From an uncultured Alphaproteobacteria bacterium (GTDB taxonomy: Bacteria; Pseudomonadota; Alphaproteobacteria; Rhizobiales; Aestuariivirgaceae), in contig CALMZX010000049.1 in assembly GCA_937870685.1 (NCBI GenBank), positions 21,631 through 85,630 on the forward strand: 64,000 nucleotides of DNA, given 5' to 3'. Below are positions 45,611 to 55,179 of this stretch, one piece after another. Numbering within the stretch: the first letter of the stretch is position 1; each line of letters begins with the position of its first letter. The notes beneath the pieces were generated by a model, which was not told the origin of the DNA, searched no databases, and worked only from the letters and a program-made list of their open reading frames with translations. Position numbers and translations under genes: made by a program.

Positions 45611-48052
45611 ATGGACTTTCCTGTTGACCGCATCGTTCCCGACCTCGCCGCCGCGCTGGCCGCGAGCCCGGCCTGCGTGCTGGTGGCCGAGCCCGGTGCG
45701 GGCAAGACGACGCGGGTGCCGCTGGCGCTCCGGGATGCGCTGTGGCTGGCGGACAGGAAGATCGTCATGCTGGAGCCGCGCCGCCTCGCCGCCCGCGCAT
45801 CGGCCAAGCGCATGGCCGACACGCTGGGCGAGACCGTGGGCGAGACCGTGGGCTACACCGTGCGCCTTGAACGCAAGGTTTCAGCACGCACCCGCATCGA
45901 GGTTGTCACCGAGGGCATCCTCACACGCCGCCTGCAACAGGACCCGGAACTGGCCGACACGGGGCTCGTCATCTTCGACGAATTCCACGAACGCAGCCTC
46001 GACGGCGATTTCGGCCTGGCCCTGACGCTGGATGTGCAGCGGGCTTTGCGGCCCGACCTGAAGATTCTCGTGATGTCGGCCACCCTCGACGCGGAGGCAC
46101 TTTGCGCCCATCTCGACAACGCGCCGCTCGTCCAGACCACGGGCCGGATGTACCCCGTTGCTGTCACACATCTGGAACGGCCCAGCCGCTTCACTCTCAT
46201 CGACGACACGGTGAAGGCAATCCAGCGCGCCCACCGCGAGGTCAAAGGCAGCCTCCTCGTGTTCCTGCCCGGCGAGGGCGAAATCCGCCGCACGGCGGAG
46301 GCCCTTGGCAAGATTGATCTGCCGCACACCACCCATGTGCATCCGCTCTACGGCGCGCTCAGCTTCACCGAACAGGACGAGGCGATCCGCAAGCCTGATG
46401 CAGGCACGCGCAAGATCGTGCTGGCCACCACCATCGCCGAAACCTCGCTCACTATCGAAGGCATCGAGGCGGTCATCGATACCGGCCTCAAGCGCGCGCC
46501 ACGCTTCGATCCCGCCTCGGGCATGACAGCGCTGGAAACGATACGCGTGTCCCAGGCCTCTGCCGAGCAGCGCAAGGGCCGCGCCGGACGTCTCGGCCCC
46601 GGTCGTTGCTACCGCCTCTGGCCGGAGGCCGAAACAAGGGCCCTTGCCGCCCATGACGCGCCGGAAATCCGCGTTGCCGATCTGGCCCCCCTTGTCCTCG
46701 ACATGGCGGGCTGGGGCGTCACCACGCGCGACGGCCTGCCGTGGCTGGAAGCACCCCAGCCTGCTCCCTTTGCGCAGGCACAGGACCTGCTGCGGCAGCT
46801 GGGTGCCATCGATGCATCCTGCGCCATGACATCCCATGGCCGGGCCATGGTGCGCCTGCCGCTGCATCCGCGCCTTGCCCACATGGTGGTGCGCGCCCAG
46901 AGCCTTGGCGCGGCGCGGGCTGCTGCCGAGACTGCGGCGCTGATCAGCGAACGGGACGGCCTGCCGCGCGACACGAGCGCTGACATCGAAGCGCGCCTGC
47001 TCACGGTCAGAGGCGGGGCGCGGGACCGGATCCGGCAGGCGGCACGGCAGGTCACCGACCTCCTGCGCTGCGGTGAGGACACGGCAGAGCTGTCGTACGG
47101 GGTGCTGCTGGCGCTGGCCTATCCGGACCGGATCGCGCAACGGCGCGGCGGCAACCGCTTCCGCATGGCCAATGGCGGCGGTGCCGTGGTGGCGGAACAC
47201 GACAGCCTCGCCAAGGCGGAATTCATCGCCATCGCCCTTCTCGACAATGCCCAGGCCGATGCAAAGGTGTTCCTCGCGGGCGTGCTCACACGCGCCGAAA
47301 TCGAGAATCATTTCGCCAGTCTCATCAGCACCGAGACGCGTGGCGGCTGGAATGCCAGGCAGAATGCCGTGGCCGCCAGCGTCACGCGGTCACTGGGTGC
47401 CCTTGTGCTGGACGAAAAGCCTCTGCCGTCACCCGACACAGAGGCGCTTGCACGCGGCATGCTGGATGGGGTGCGGCAGATGGGGCTTGGCGTGCTGCCG
47501 TGGACGGAGGGCGCAGAGGGTCTGCGCAACCGCATCCGCTTTCTTGCCCGCACCATGCCGGATGCGGGCTGGCCGGATCTTTCGGACGAGGCCCTGCTCG
47601 CCACGCTGCCGGACTGGCTCCTGCCCTATCTCGCAGGCATGCGCCGCAAATCCGATCTGGCCCGTCTCGACATGGCCAACATCCTGCGTGCCCTCGTGCC
47701 CCACGGATTGTCGTCACGCCTCGATGCGCTGGCGCCCTTGCGCATGGAAGTGCCCAATGGCGCGCACTACCGCATCGACTATGACACTGATGGCGACCCG
47801 GTCCTGCGGGTGCGGCTTCAGGAAATGTTCGGGCTTCACAGCGCGCCACAGGTGGCGGATGGACGCGCCCGCCTGCGCATCGAACTCCTGTCACCGGCCG
47901 GGCGGCCCGTGGCGGTCACGCAGTCCCTCGAAACCTTCTGGACCAATGCCTATCCGGACGTGCGCAAGGACATGCGCGGGCGCTATCCCAAGCACTACTG
48001 GCCGGACAATCCGCTGGAGGCGCAAGCCGTGGCGCCGCGGAAGCTCAGATAA
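45611..48052 (+). CDS. hrpB: ATP-dependent RNA helicase HrpB
   Basis: An 813-residue DEAH/RHA-type helicase. Motif I is EPGAGKTTRVPLAL near residue 27, motif Ia LEPRRLAARASAKRM, motif II reads DEFH in FDEFHERSLDGDF near 122, motif III SATLDA, and motif VI QRKGRAGRLGPGRCYRLW. The long C-terminal part with RLRIELLSPAGRPVAVTQ and the closing DVRKDMRGRYPKHYWPDNP is specific for HrpB. Its cellular role in bacteria is not well settled. ATG 45611 begins the conserved region; the frame extends upstream to 45548 into the repeat element. Confidence 0.94.
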   Translation: MDFPVDRIVPDLAAALAASPACVLVAEPGAGKTTRVPLALRDALWLADRKIVMLEPRRLAARASAKRMADTLGETVGETVGYTVRLERKVSARTRIEVVTEGILTRRLQQDPELADTGLVIFDEFHERSLDGDFGLALTLDVQRALRPDLKILVMSATLDAEALCAHLDNAPLVQTTGRMYPVAVTHLERPSRFTLIDDTVKAIQRAHREVKGSLLVFLPGEGEIRRTAEALGKIDLPHTTHVHPLYGALSFTEQDEAIRKPDAGTRKIVLATTIAETSLTIEGIEAVIDTGLKRAPRFDPASGMTALETIRVSQASAEQRKGRAGRLGPGRCYRLWPEAETRALAAHDAPEIRVADLAPLVLDMAGWGVTTRDGLPWLEAPQPAPFAQAQDLLRQLGAIDASCAMTSHGRAMVRLPLHPRLAHMVVRAQSLGAARAAAETAALISERDGLPRDTSADIEARLLTVRGGARDRIRQAARQVTDLLRCGEDTAELSYGVLLALAYPDRIAQRRGGNRFRMANGGGAVVAEHDSLAKAEFIAIALLDNAQADAKVFLAGVLTRAEIENHFASLISTETRGGWNARQNAVAASVTRSLGALVLDEKPLPSPDTEALARGMLDGVRQMGLGVLPWTEGAEGLRNRIRFLARTMPDAGWPDLSDEALLATLPDWLLPYLAGMRRKSDLARLDMANILRALVPHGLSSRLDALAPLRMEVPNGAHYRIDYDTDGDPVLRVRLQEMFGLHSAPQVADGRARLRIELLSPAGRPVAVTQSLETFWTNAYPDVRKDMRGRYPKHYWPDNPLEAQAVAPRKLR

Positions 48053-48068
48053 GGTCAGGTTGGTGAGG

Positions 48069-48536
48069 TCAGGCGGCGGACTGGGTGGCGGCGGGTTCGG
48101 TGAGGATGGCGTAGAGGCCTTCCGCCGTGTCGGTGCCGCGCAGCTTCGCAAGGGTCGCAGGCTCGCGCAGCAGGCGCGAGATGCGGGCGAGCGCTGTCAG
48201 ATGATCGGCACCCGCGTGATCCGGGGCGACGAGCGCGAAGACCAGATCGACAGGCTGGCCATCCACGCTGTCAAAATCAACCGGCGTGGCAAGGCGTGCG
48301 AAGAGGCCGTAGACGCGGGTGATGTTGGGCAGGCGTCCGTGGGGAATGGCAATGCCCTGGCCCAGTCCCGTGGAGCCCAGCTTCTCGCGGCGGTTCAGGA
48401 TTTCGAAAACCACGCGCTGGTCGGTGGCAACAAGCCCTCCGAGGGCCTGGGAGATTTCCTGCAACACCTGTTTCTTGTTTTGCGCCTTCACAGCGGGGAG
48501 AACCGCGCGGGCGTCGATGATGTCTGCAAGGGTCAT
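48069..48536 (-). CDS. ptsN: PTS IIA-like nitrogen regulatory protein PtsN (EIIA-Ntr)
   Basis: A 155-residue EIIA domain of the nitrogen phosphotransferase system. The phosphorylated His66 is in GIAIPHGRLPN, with the flanking STGLGQG pattern conserved. It signals nitrogen and potassium state through its phosphorylation level. It lies downstream of rpoN on the same strand, the standard position, but the hpf/raiA hibernation-factor gene usually found between the two is absent; a 179-base gap without an ORF is there instead. Confidence 0.95.
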   Translation of the reverse strand: MTLADIIDARAVLPAVKAQNKKQVLQEISQALGGLVATDQRVVFEILNRREKLGSTGLGQGIAIPHGRLPNITRVYGLFARLATPVDFDSVDGQPVDLVFALVAPDHAGADHLTALARISRLLREPATLAKLRGTDTAEGLYAILTEPAATQSAA

Positions 48537-48715
48537 TCGATCAGCAATTCCGGTTCGGACAAGACTGCTTCAGCCGCAACACATGGGCGCGAGAAAGGCT
48601 CGCGTCAATGGTGGCGAAGCGGACATGTGGAAAGTGTTTTCGTTGGGCACTGCACCATTCTTGGTTCGCGCCTTCTGTTCGGACGGGGGCTGGATAGGCG
48701 CGCCAAGAGGGCAAG

Positions 48716-50209
48716 TCAACCCTTCAGCCGGGCCTCCCGGCGGCGCTGGACAGACGACAGAATTCCAAGCGATTCCCGGTACTTGGCGACGGTGCGGCGG
48801 GCAATGTCAACGCCTTCCCGGCGCAACGCCGACACAATGTCATCGTCGGAGAGAATGGCGTCAACAGTCTCCTTGGCGATCATCTCGCGGATCCGGTGGC
48901 GCACGCTTTCGGCGGAATGGGCATCGCCCTCGCCATCAGCGGCAGCAATCGCCGTGGTGAAGAAATATTTCAACTCATAGGTGCCGAGTGGTGTCGCGAC
49001 ATACTTGTTGGAGGTGACGCGGCTCACCGTCGATTCGTGCATTTCGATGGCGTCCGCCACCATCTTGAGGGTGATGGGGCGCAGGTGCTGCACACCATGA
49101 ATCAGGAAGCCGTCCTGCTGGCGGACAATTTCGCGGGCAACCTTCAGGACCGTCTTGGCGCGCTGCTCCAGACTCTTCACCAGCCAGGCGGCCTGGGCGT
49201 GGCAGCCTGCGAGAAACAGGCGGTCATCCTCACTCTTGGTGCCGCGCGACACGGTTGCCATGTAGCGGTTGTTGACGAGCACGCGCGGCAATGTCTCGCT
49301 GTTCAGTTCGACAATCCAGTTGCCATCGGGCGAGGGCCGCACGAAGACATCGGGCACAACGGGCAGCGTCGGCTCGGTGCCGAAAGCGAGGCCCGGCTTG
49401 GGATTGAGGGCGCGCAGTTCGGCCAGCATGTCCTGCAGGTCTTCCATGGTCACGCCACATTTCGCCTTGAGGGCGTTGAAGTCGCGGCGCGCCACGAGGG
49501 GAAGGTTGTCCACCAGCGCGGCCATGGCCGGATCGAGATGATCGAGATCGATCAACTGCAGGCGCAGGCATTCGGCGAGGTCACGGGCAAACACGCCCGC
49601 AGGCTCGAAGCGACGCATGCGCTCCAGAACGGCTTCGACCTGTTCCGGCGTGGCCTTGATGGTTTCACACAGCGTTGAGGGATCTCCGGAGAGGTAGCCG
49701 GCATCGTTCAGCATGCCGATCAGGTGCTGGCCGATCATCAGGTCCGCAGGTGCGGTGAATTCGAGATTGAGTTGCGAGGTGAGATGTTCGGCGAGCGAGA
49801 TGCCGCTCGACAGGTTGGCGGCGAAGTCTCCGTCCTCGCCATCAAAGGAGAGGTGGCCGGAGGAGCGCAGGCTGGCCCAGCCGGAATCGCGTGGCATGGC
49901 GGCTTCATCGGCCATGCGCGCGGATGCGCCCTCGGGCGCCTCGGCATCACTGCCCATGACTTCTGACACGGCAACAGATCCTGTGAAGGCTTCATCCAGG
50001 CTGTCAGGGGACTGTTTTTCCGAGGGTTCGTTGAGCGGTTCGGCAGAACCCTCTTCGCGCTCCAGCAGGGGGTTGCGCTCCAGTTCCGCGTCCACAAAGG
50101 CCTGCAGTTCCATGGATGACATCTGCAGCAGCTTGATTGCCTGTTGCAGTTGCGGCGTCATCACCAGGGACTGGCCCTGCTTCAGTACGAGTTTTTGACT
50201 GAGACCCAT
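48716..50209 (-). CDS. rpoN: RNA polymerase sigma-54 factor
   Basis: A 497-residue sigma-54. The N-terminal activator-interacting region is Gln/Leu-rich (GQSLVMTPQLQQAIKLLQMS at 13-32), followed by an acidic linker at about 50-130, the core-binding domain, the helix-turn-helix MHESTVSRVTSNKYVATP near 400, and the RpoN box ARRTVAKYRESL near 475-485 that contacts the -24 element. All functional regions look intact. It begins 15 bases after lptB in the usual lptC-lptA-lptB-rpoN-ptsN run. Confidence 0.97.
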   Translation of the reverse strand: MGLSQKLVLKQGQSLVMTPQLQQAIKLLQMSSMELQAFVDAELERNPLLEREEGSAEPLNEPSEKQSPDSLDEAFTGSVAVSEVMGSDAEAPEGASARMADEAAMPRDSGWASLRSSGHLSFDGEDGDFAANLSSGISLAEHLTSQLNLEFTAPADLMIGQHLIGMLNDAGYLSGDPSTLCETIKATPEQVEAVLERMRRFEPAGVFARDLAECLRLQLIDLDHLDPAMAALVDNLPLVARRDFNALKAKCGVTMEDLQDMLAELRALNPKPGLAFGTEPTLPVVPDVFVRPSPDGNWIVELNSETLPRVLVNNRYMATVSRGTKSEDDRLFLAGCHAQAAWLVKSLEQRAKTVLKVAREIVRQQDGFLIHGVQHLRPITLKMVADAIEMHESTVSRVTSNKYVATPLGTYELKYFFTTAIAAADGEGDAHSAESVRHRIREMIAKETVDAILSDDDIVSALRREGVDIARRTVAKYRESLGILSSVQRRREARLKG

Positions 50210-50224
50210 GGCGTCCTCCTGCCA

Positions 50225-51061
50225 TCAGAGGCTGAAGGATTCACCAAGATAGTAGCGCCGCACGTCCGGATCGTTAACGATCTGTTGCGGGCTGCCCTCG
50301 GTCAGGACGTGGCCCTCATGGATGATGAGCGCGCGGTCGATGAGTTCGAGGGTTTCACGGACATTGTGATCCGTAACAAGCACCCCGATTCCCCGAGCGG
50401 TGAGCTGTCGCACCAGGACGCGAATATCACCGATCGCAATCGGATCAATCCCGGCGAATGGCTCGTCGAGGAGCATGAACTGGGGCTTGGCGGCAAGGGC
50501 ACGGGCGATTTCCACCCGGCGACGTTCTCCGCCAGAGAGCGCAACAGCCGGCGAATGCCGGAGGTGGGCAATTGAGAACTCATCATACAACTCACGCAAC
50601 TGACGCTCGCGCTCGGCCTTGTTCTTCTCATGAAGTTCAAGCACCGCCCGCAGATTCTGTTCAACGGTCAGGCCCCGGAAAATCGAGCTTTCCTGGGGAA
50701 GATATCCGATTCCCAACCTGGCCCGCTGGTACATGGGCAGGTGGGTGACATCCTCGCCGTCGATCCTGATCGACCCCTTGTCGGCGGCAATCAGGCCCGT
50801 GATCATGTAGAACACGGTCGTCTTGCCGGCGCCATTGGGGCCCAAAAGGCCAACGGCCTCACCACGCCGCACTGAAACCGACACATTCCGGACCACCGGC
50901 CTGTTGCGATAGCTCTTGGCGAGCATATGCGCGGTCAGGCCTTCGGCCGGAGGCTGCATCACGGGACGCCGCTGGCCTTCGGCCATCCGTGGAGCACGGG
51001 GGGCCATGGGCCTGGGGCGAACCGGAGTTCCGGTGCTGGACGCCTGCTGATTACGAAGCAT
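50225..51061 (-). CDS. lptB: LPS export ABC transporter ATP-binding protein LptB
   Basis: A 278-residue ATPase of the LptB2FG complex, which lifts lipopolysaccharide from the inner membrane to the LptC/LptA bridge. Walker A GPNGAGKTT is at 74-82, signature LSGGERRR near 195, Walker B LLDEPFAGIDPI near 218, and YLPQESSIFRGL is typical. The first 40 residues are a Pro/Arg-rich extension not found in the shorter E. coli protein. ATG codons at residues 19, 26 and 35 are alternative starts that would shorten it. Start at 51061 is by ORF length only. Confidence 0.94.
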   Translation of the reverse strand: MLRNQQASSTGTPVRPRPMAPRAPRMAEGQRRPVMQPPAEGLTAHMLAKSYRNRPVVRNVSVSVRRGEAVGLLGPNGAGKTTVFYMITGLIAADKGSIRIDGEDVTHLPMYQRARLGIGYLPQESSIFRGLTVEQNLRAVLELHEKNKAERERQLRELYDEFSIAHLRHSPAVALSGGERRRVEIARALAAKPQFMLLDEPFAGIDPIAIGDIRVLVRQLTARGIGVLVTDHNVRETLELIDRALIIHEGHVLTEGSPQQIVNDPDVRRYYLGESFSL

Positions 51062-51100
51062 TTATCTTAATATTGCGTGAAGCGGTTGATGTCTGGCACG

Positions 51101-51577
51101 TCACCTGGGCACAAACGTGCCCTTGACACGCCCGCCCTTCATGACCGTGCGCTTGGTTTTGAGGTTGGCGAGAAGTTCCGGTCCGCGAAGCACCGTCTTG
51201 CCCTGCACCACCTTGACATTTCCGGTGACCACGAGCTCGTCGCGGCGGATGTGGAAGACCGCGCGGCTGCCGGTGATGGTCTGGGTAGGCGTGGTGATGG
51301 TGACACCGCCGGTGCAGTCCATGGTGTCCACTTCCGATTTGGACGAGCCGTCGGCCTGCTTGACGTCGACATAGTCGACCACCATTTCCTCGGCCTTGAT
51401 GGTTTCACTGGTGCGCTTGGCGATGACATCGCCGCGGAAAATCGCACGCTTGTCGGCATCAATGATTTCCATCTCGCCCGCTTCGATGTTGACGCTCTCT
51501 TCCTGTGCCAGCGCGTGCTGGGGCGTTGCCCATGCGGCGGTCGCAGCCACGGCCAGCATCATGATCGATTTCTTCAT
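51101..51577 (-). CDS. lptA: LPS transport periplasmic protein LptA
   Basis: A 158-residue OstA/LptA-like protein with a cleavable signal peptide (MKKSIMMLAVAATAAWA ending near HALAQEE). The beta-jellyroll region includes IFRGDVIAKRTSETIKAEEM and GVTITTPTQTITGSRAVF, typical of the LptA fold. LptA forms the periplasmic bridge carrying lipopolysaccharide between LptC and LptD. The start overlaps lptC by 4 bases, and lptB starts 39 bases downstream. Order and size match other alphaproteobacteria. Confidence 0.92.
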   Translation of the reverse strand: MKKSIMMLAVAATAAWATPQHALAQEESVNIEAGEMEIIDADKRAIFRGDVIAKRTSETIKAEEMVVDYVDVKQADGSSKSEVDTMDCTGGVTITTPTQTITGSRAVFHIRRDELVVTGNVKVVQGKTVLRGPELLANLKTKRTVMKGGRVKGTFVPR

Positions 51578-52242
51578 TCACCGTCTCCCGAATTGCCCTT
51601 TTGTGTCACGAAGCGCGCCTTGACGCCACCCCTGAAAATGATGCGCTCGCCGTTGCTGGTGATGGTCAGGCTGTCCGCCGTGATCTTGCCGCCAATGATG
51701 TCGACCGCCACGGGCGATTTCGAGGTCAGGGTCTGGTCGTCCATGTTGACGGCGGCCTTGTCCATGAAGGCCCGGAAACGCTCACCCTCGGCGAAGACCA
51801 CGTCGCCATCCAGTTCAAGGGCCTTGGTCCTGGTTTCGTAGATGGCCCCCTTGGAGGTGATGTTGAGCTTGGCGCCGTTGGGCCGGGCGAAGACGCTGTC
51901 AACGGTTTGCAGGTGAACGACGGTCTCGGTCTTTTCGTCCTGCACGCCCTTCTGCGCGGTGATTTCAAACGGCAGCCTGTTCTTGTCAAAGCCCGAGATC
52001 TTCGAGGGACCTCCGGTGATCTGGTTCGGCTTTTCGACGGGCGCAAGCGGTGCATCGGTTTTCGGCGCGCGGCGCTCGAGGAGACCCAGTTCCAGCGCAA
52101 AGGCCAGGCCGAGACCAGCCGCGACGGCCAATGCCACGTAGGACAGCCAGCGGGTCATGCCGACGCGCGCATTGGCGTGCCGTGCCCGCGGCGCCGACCT
52201 CAGGAGAGGCGCATCCAGCATCTCACGTGTGGGCGAAGACAT
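51574..52242 (-). CDS. lptC: LPS export protein LptC
   Basis: A 222-residue single-pass inner-membrane protein. The membrane span is about residues 30-52 (WLSYVALAVAAGLGLAFALE). The periplasmic domain has PSKISGFDKNRLPFEITAQ, VNMDDQTLTSKSPV and GGVKARFVTQ, which are LptC-type segments. It receives lipopolysaccharide from LptB2FG and passes it to LptA. ATG 52242 overlaps the rnd stop by 20 bases and has a purine-rich GTGAAGAAG upstream; the frame extends to 52269 further inside rnd. Confidence 0.9.
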   Translation of the reverse strand: MSSPTREMLDAPLLRSAPRARHANARVGMTRWLSYVALAVAAGLGLAFALELGLLERRAPKTDAPLAPVEKPNQITGGPSKISGFDKNRLPFEITAQKGVQDEKTETVVHLQTVDSVFARPNGAKLNITSKGAIYETRTKALELDGDVVFAEGERFRAFMDKAAVNMDDQTLTSKSPVAVDIIGGKITADSLTITSNGERIIFRGGVKARFVTQKGNSGDGE

Positions 52243-52837
52243 CTTCTTCACCCCAGCCGCCAAGATCAAGGGCGGACCGGACAGGTATGAAATCGAAACA
52301 GGCCTTGGCGAAATGCATGCGTCCTTCGCGCTCCAGCATCTGGTCGAGACGGGATTTCAGTTCATGCAGATAGAGCACGTCCTGGGCCGCGTAGGATTTC
52401 TGCGCTTCGCTCAGGACATGTGAGCCCCAGTCGGAACTCTGCTGCTGCTTGTTCACCTCAATGCCGAGAAGTTCACGCACCACATCCTTGAGACCATGCT
52501 TGTCGGTGTAGGTACGAGCCAGCTTTGAGGCGATCTTGGTGCAATAGAGCGGTCCGGTATCGGCGCTGAGATAATGCTTGAGCACAGCCACGTCGAAACG
52601 GGCGAAATGGAAGATCTTGAGCACTGACCTGTCTTCCAGCAGTGCCTTGAGGCGGGGTGCCTCGTATTTTCCGGCATCGAACTGGATCAGATGGGCATTG
52701 CCGTCGCCGGTTGAAATCTGCACCACGCACAGGCGGTCCCGGTGCGGGTGAAGGCCCAGGGTTTCGGTGTCGATGGCCACGGCAGTGCCGGGATTGAAAT
52801 CGGCAGGGAGATCGCCGCGGTAAAGTTTGACAGCCAT
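52223..52837 (-). CDS. rnd: Ribonuclease D (short form)
   Basis: A 204-residue DEDD-family 3'-5' exoribonuclease. ExoI is AIDTETLGLH with Asp23 and Glu25, ExoII is FHFARFDVAVL near 77-87, ExoIII is YAAQDVLYLHEL near 160. The two HRDC domains of E. coli RNase D are missing, which is usual for the short alphaproteobacterial form. It trims tRNA and other structured RNA 3' ends. It is the first gene of the minus-strand run leading into lptC, with a 20-base overlap. Confidence 0.93.
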   Translation of the reverse strand: MAVKLYRGDLPADFNPGTAVAIDTETLGLHPHRDRLCVVQISTGDGNAHLIQFDAGKYEAPRLKALLEDRSVLKIFHFARFDVAVLKHYLSADTGPLYCTKIASKLARTYTDKHGLKDVVRELLGIEVNKQQQSSDWGSHVLSEAQKSYAAQDVLYLHELKSRLDQMLEREGRMHFAKACFDFIPVRSALDLGGWGEEDVFAHT

Positions 52838-53029
52838 TGGTATGTCCAGCCTTGGGATCGTTGATAGCCTTGCGGGTCCGCAAAATTAAGGCCGCCCCTG
52901 CGGGAGCAGGCCCTGTGCAACTTCCGATGCGCATACAGGGAGAAATGCGGCAACTCAATGCGGCATGGCAGGCAGGCCCGTTGGCCCCTGCCCGTCACAA
53001 TTTCCGGAATTGCCTCGCCTGGCGAAGCA

Positions 53030-53114
<85 letters not shown>

Positions 53115-53253
53115 CAGTTTCCGGTGGCGCTCTTACGCGGGGGTGCTGCATATTGTCAACCAAGGCTTTTGGGGTGCGTGTTGTCTTTGCATTCAGCGGC
53201 CATTTGGCTAAAAGGGCGGCCAATTCCTGCATCCCATTCCTTGCGAGGGTTCC

Positions 53254-54219
53254 TTGGTTTCCACTCCTTCCGACACGCTCGTCACGGTTTTCGGCGGTTC
53301 CGGTTTCATTGGCCGCCAGATCGTCCGCAGTCTCGCCAAGCGCGGTTACCGCATCCGCGTCGCCTGCCGCCGTCCGGACCTCGCCGGCCATGTGTTGCCG
53401 TTTGGCGCCCCCGGCCAGATCGCACTCGTTCAGGCCAACCTGCGCTATCCCGCATCGGTGGCTGCGGCCTGCGAAGGGGCACACGCCGTGATCAACGCCA
53501 CGGGAACCGATGTGTCCTCAGGCGCCCAGTCCTTCGATGCGGTCGTCGTGTTCGGCTCGGAGGCCGTCGCCAAGGCCGCGAAGCAGGTGAAGGCGCAATT
53601 GCTCGTGATGGTGTCCGGGATGGGTGCCAGCGCCGAATCAACCAGCAAGGCGTCTCAGGCCAAGGCCAAGGCGGAAGCCGCCACGCAACGGGCTTTTCCC
53701 GGTGCCATGATTGTCAGGCCGTCTGTCGTGTTTGGTCCGGACGACCGCTTTTTCAACCGCATGGCGGGCATGGCCCGCATCGCGCCTGTCCTGCCGGTCA
53801 TTGGCCCTGAGACGAAAGTGCAGCCGGTGTTTGTCGGCGACGTGTCGGAAGCCGTGGCCGTGCTCGTGGACAGGGATGTTGCCGACGGCAAGACCTACGA
53901 GCTGGGCGGGCCTGCCACAGGCACTCTCAAGGACATGTTCCAGTATGTGGTGGACGTGACCCGGCGCAAGCGCGTGCTTGTGCCGCTGCCGCACAGTGCT
54001 GCCAAACTGTTAGGCCTGCTCATCGGATGGCTGCCGGGAGCCCCCATCAACGCCGACCAGATCGAACTGCTCAGGACCGACAATGTGGTGAGCGCCGCCG
54101 CGAAGGCAGAGGGCCGCGATCTTGCCGGGCTTGGCATCACGCCGCGCAGCTACTCCACAATCGTGCCCACCTATCTCTACCGCTTCCGCAAGGAAGGTCA
54201 GTTCACCGTTCCCAACTGA
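53254..54219 (+). CDS. Complex I NDUFA9-like NAD(P)-binding reductase
   Basis: A 321-residue atypical short-chain dehydrogenase. The nucleotide-binding motif VFGGSGFIGRQIVRSLAKRG is at 12-31, and the segments INATGTDVSSG and MVSGMGAS replace the classical active site, as in NDUFA9-like proteins. In alphaproteobacteria this family is linked to respiratory complex I or to quinone-related steps, but a catalytic role is not shown. The start appears to be TTG 53254, with GAGGG at 53245-53249. Its 3' end overlaps the convergent uppP by 22 bases. Confidence 0.85.
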   Translation: MVSTPSDTLVTVFGGSGFIGRQIVRSLAKRGYRIRVACRRPDLAGHVLPFGAPGQIALVQANLRYPASVAAACEGAHAVINATGTDVSSGAQSFDAVVVFGSEAVAKAAKQVKAQLLVMVSGMGASAESTSKASQAKAKAEAATQRAFPGAMIVRPSVVFGPDDRFFNRMAGMARIAPVLPVIGPETKVQPVFVGDVSEAVAVLVDRDVADGKTYELGGPATGTLKDMFQYVVDVTRRKRVLVPLPHSAAKLLGLLIGWLPGAPINADQIELLRTDNVVSAAAKAEGRDLAGLGITPRSYSTIVPTYLYRFRKEGQFTVPN

Positions 54220-55028
54220 ACGCCGGCAAAGATCAGGCCGAGCAAGGCTCCGCCAAGAATCACGCGGTAGATCACGAAAGGCAGGAAGCTGACCGTGCGC
54301 AGCATGCGCATCAGGAAGGCAATCGCCAGCAAGGCCACGAAGAAGGTCAGCACCCCGGTCATGATCACGCCCCCGGTGATCGGTTCGCCGTTCTTGAGCG
54401 CGTCGCCAATGACCAGGGCCGAGGCGGCGCCGTTGGCAGGTATGGACAGCAGGAACGAATAGCGGGCCGCCTCCACGCGGCCGAACCCCATGGCGCGGGC
54501 CGCCGTCATGGTGATGCCGGAGCGGCTGGTTCCCGGCGACAGGGAAAAGGCCTGGGCCACGCCGATCACCAGGGCTGATACCCAGTTCATGTCGCGGATG
54601 GTGCGGGTCATCATGCCGTAGGCATCAGCCGCATAAAGCAGGATGCCAAAGACAATCGCATTGACAGCCACCAGCGTGGCGCTGCGGATATGGTCGTCCA
54701 GTCCGGTGGCCTTCATGGCGAGGCCGACAATCACAATCGGGATGGTGCCAATCATGACGTGGAAGACCAGCATGGCATTGGCGGAGGCGCGCCGCTGCAG
54801 GAGATCGAGGCTGCCCCGCATCATGCCCAGCACGTCACGCCAGAAGTAGATGATGACGGCGGTCAGCGATCCGACGTTGGTGACCATGTCGGTGAGCACG
54901 CCCTGATCCGGCCAACCGGTGATGGCTGGCACAAGGATGAGGTGGCCAGACGACGAGATCGGCAGAAATTCGGTGATGCCCTGGATCAACGCCAGGACAA
55001 TGATCTGGAGAAACTCGGTAACTGTCAT
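54198..55028 (-). CDS. uppP: Undecaprenyl-diphosphatase UppP/BacA
   Basis: A 276-residue membrane phosphatase that recycles undecaprenyl pyrophosphate for peptidoglycan and polysaccharide synthesis; overproduction gives bacitracin resistance. The two family motifs are visible: GITEFLPISSSGHLIL at 17-32 and the SLSPGTSRSGITMTAA region near 163. About eight helices are present. ATG 55028, with GGCGGAG upstream, is chosen since the first helix starts right after it; the frame is open to 55163 through non-coding-like sequence. Confidence 0.94.
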   Translation of the reverse strand: MTVTEFLQIIVLALIQGITEFLPISSSGHLILVPAITGWPDQGVLTDMVTNVGSLTAVIIYFWRDVLGMMRGSLDLLQRRASANAMLVFHVMIGTIPIVIVGLAMKATGLDDHIRSATLVAVNAIVFGILLYAADAYGMMTRTIRDMNWVSALVIGVAQAFSLSPGTSRSGITMTAARAMGFGRVEAARYSFLLSIPANGAASALVIGDALKNGEPITGGVIMTGVLTFFVALLAIAFLMRMLRTVSFLPFVIYRVILGGALLGLIFAGVQLGTVN

Positions 55029-55179
55029 GATTTCTCCGCCCCCGTTCATCATGGGGGGCTGACCCGAATCGCTTGCCCCCTGGTGGACAAACGTCATAAT
55101 TGGGGCCAATTGCGGGGGCAATGGCCTGAAAATCATGCGTAATTGCGCTGTGGACCAACTCAACCGCCCGGTTTCCTGA

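Noticed and set aside
50269..50282. Perfect 14-base palindrome GATCGTTAACGATC
   Set aside because: It lies inside the lptB coding region near its 3' end, where codons explain it; no promoter is expected there.
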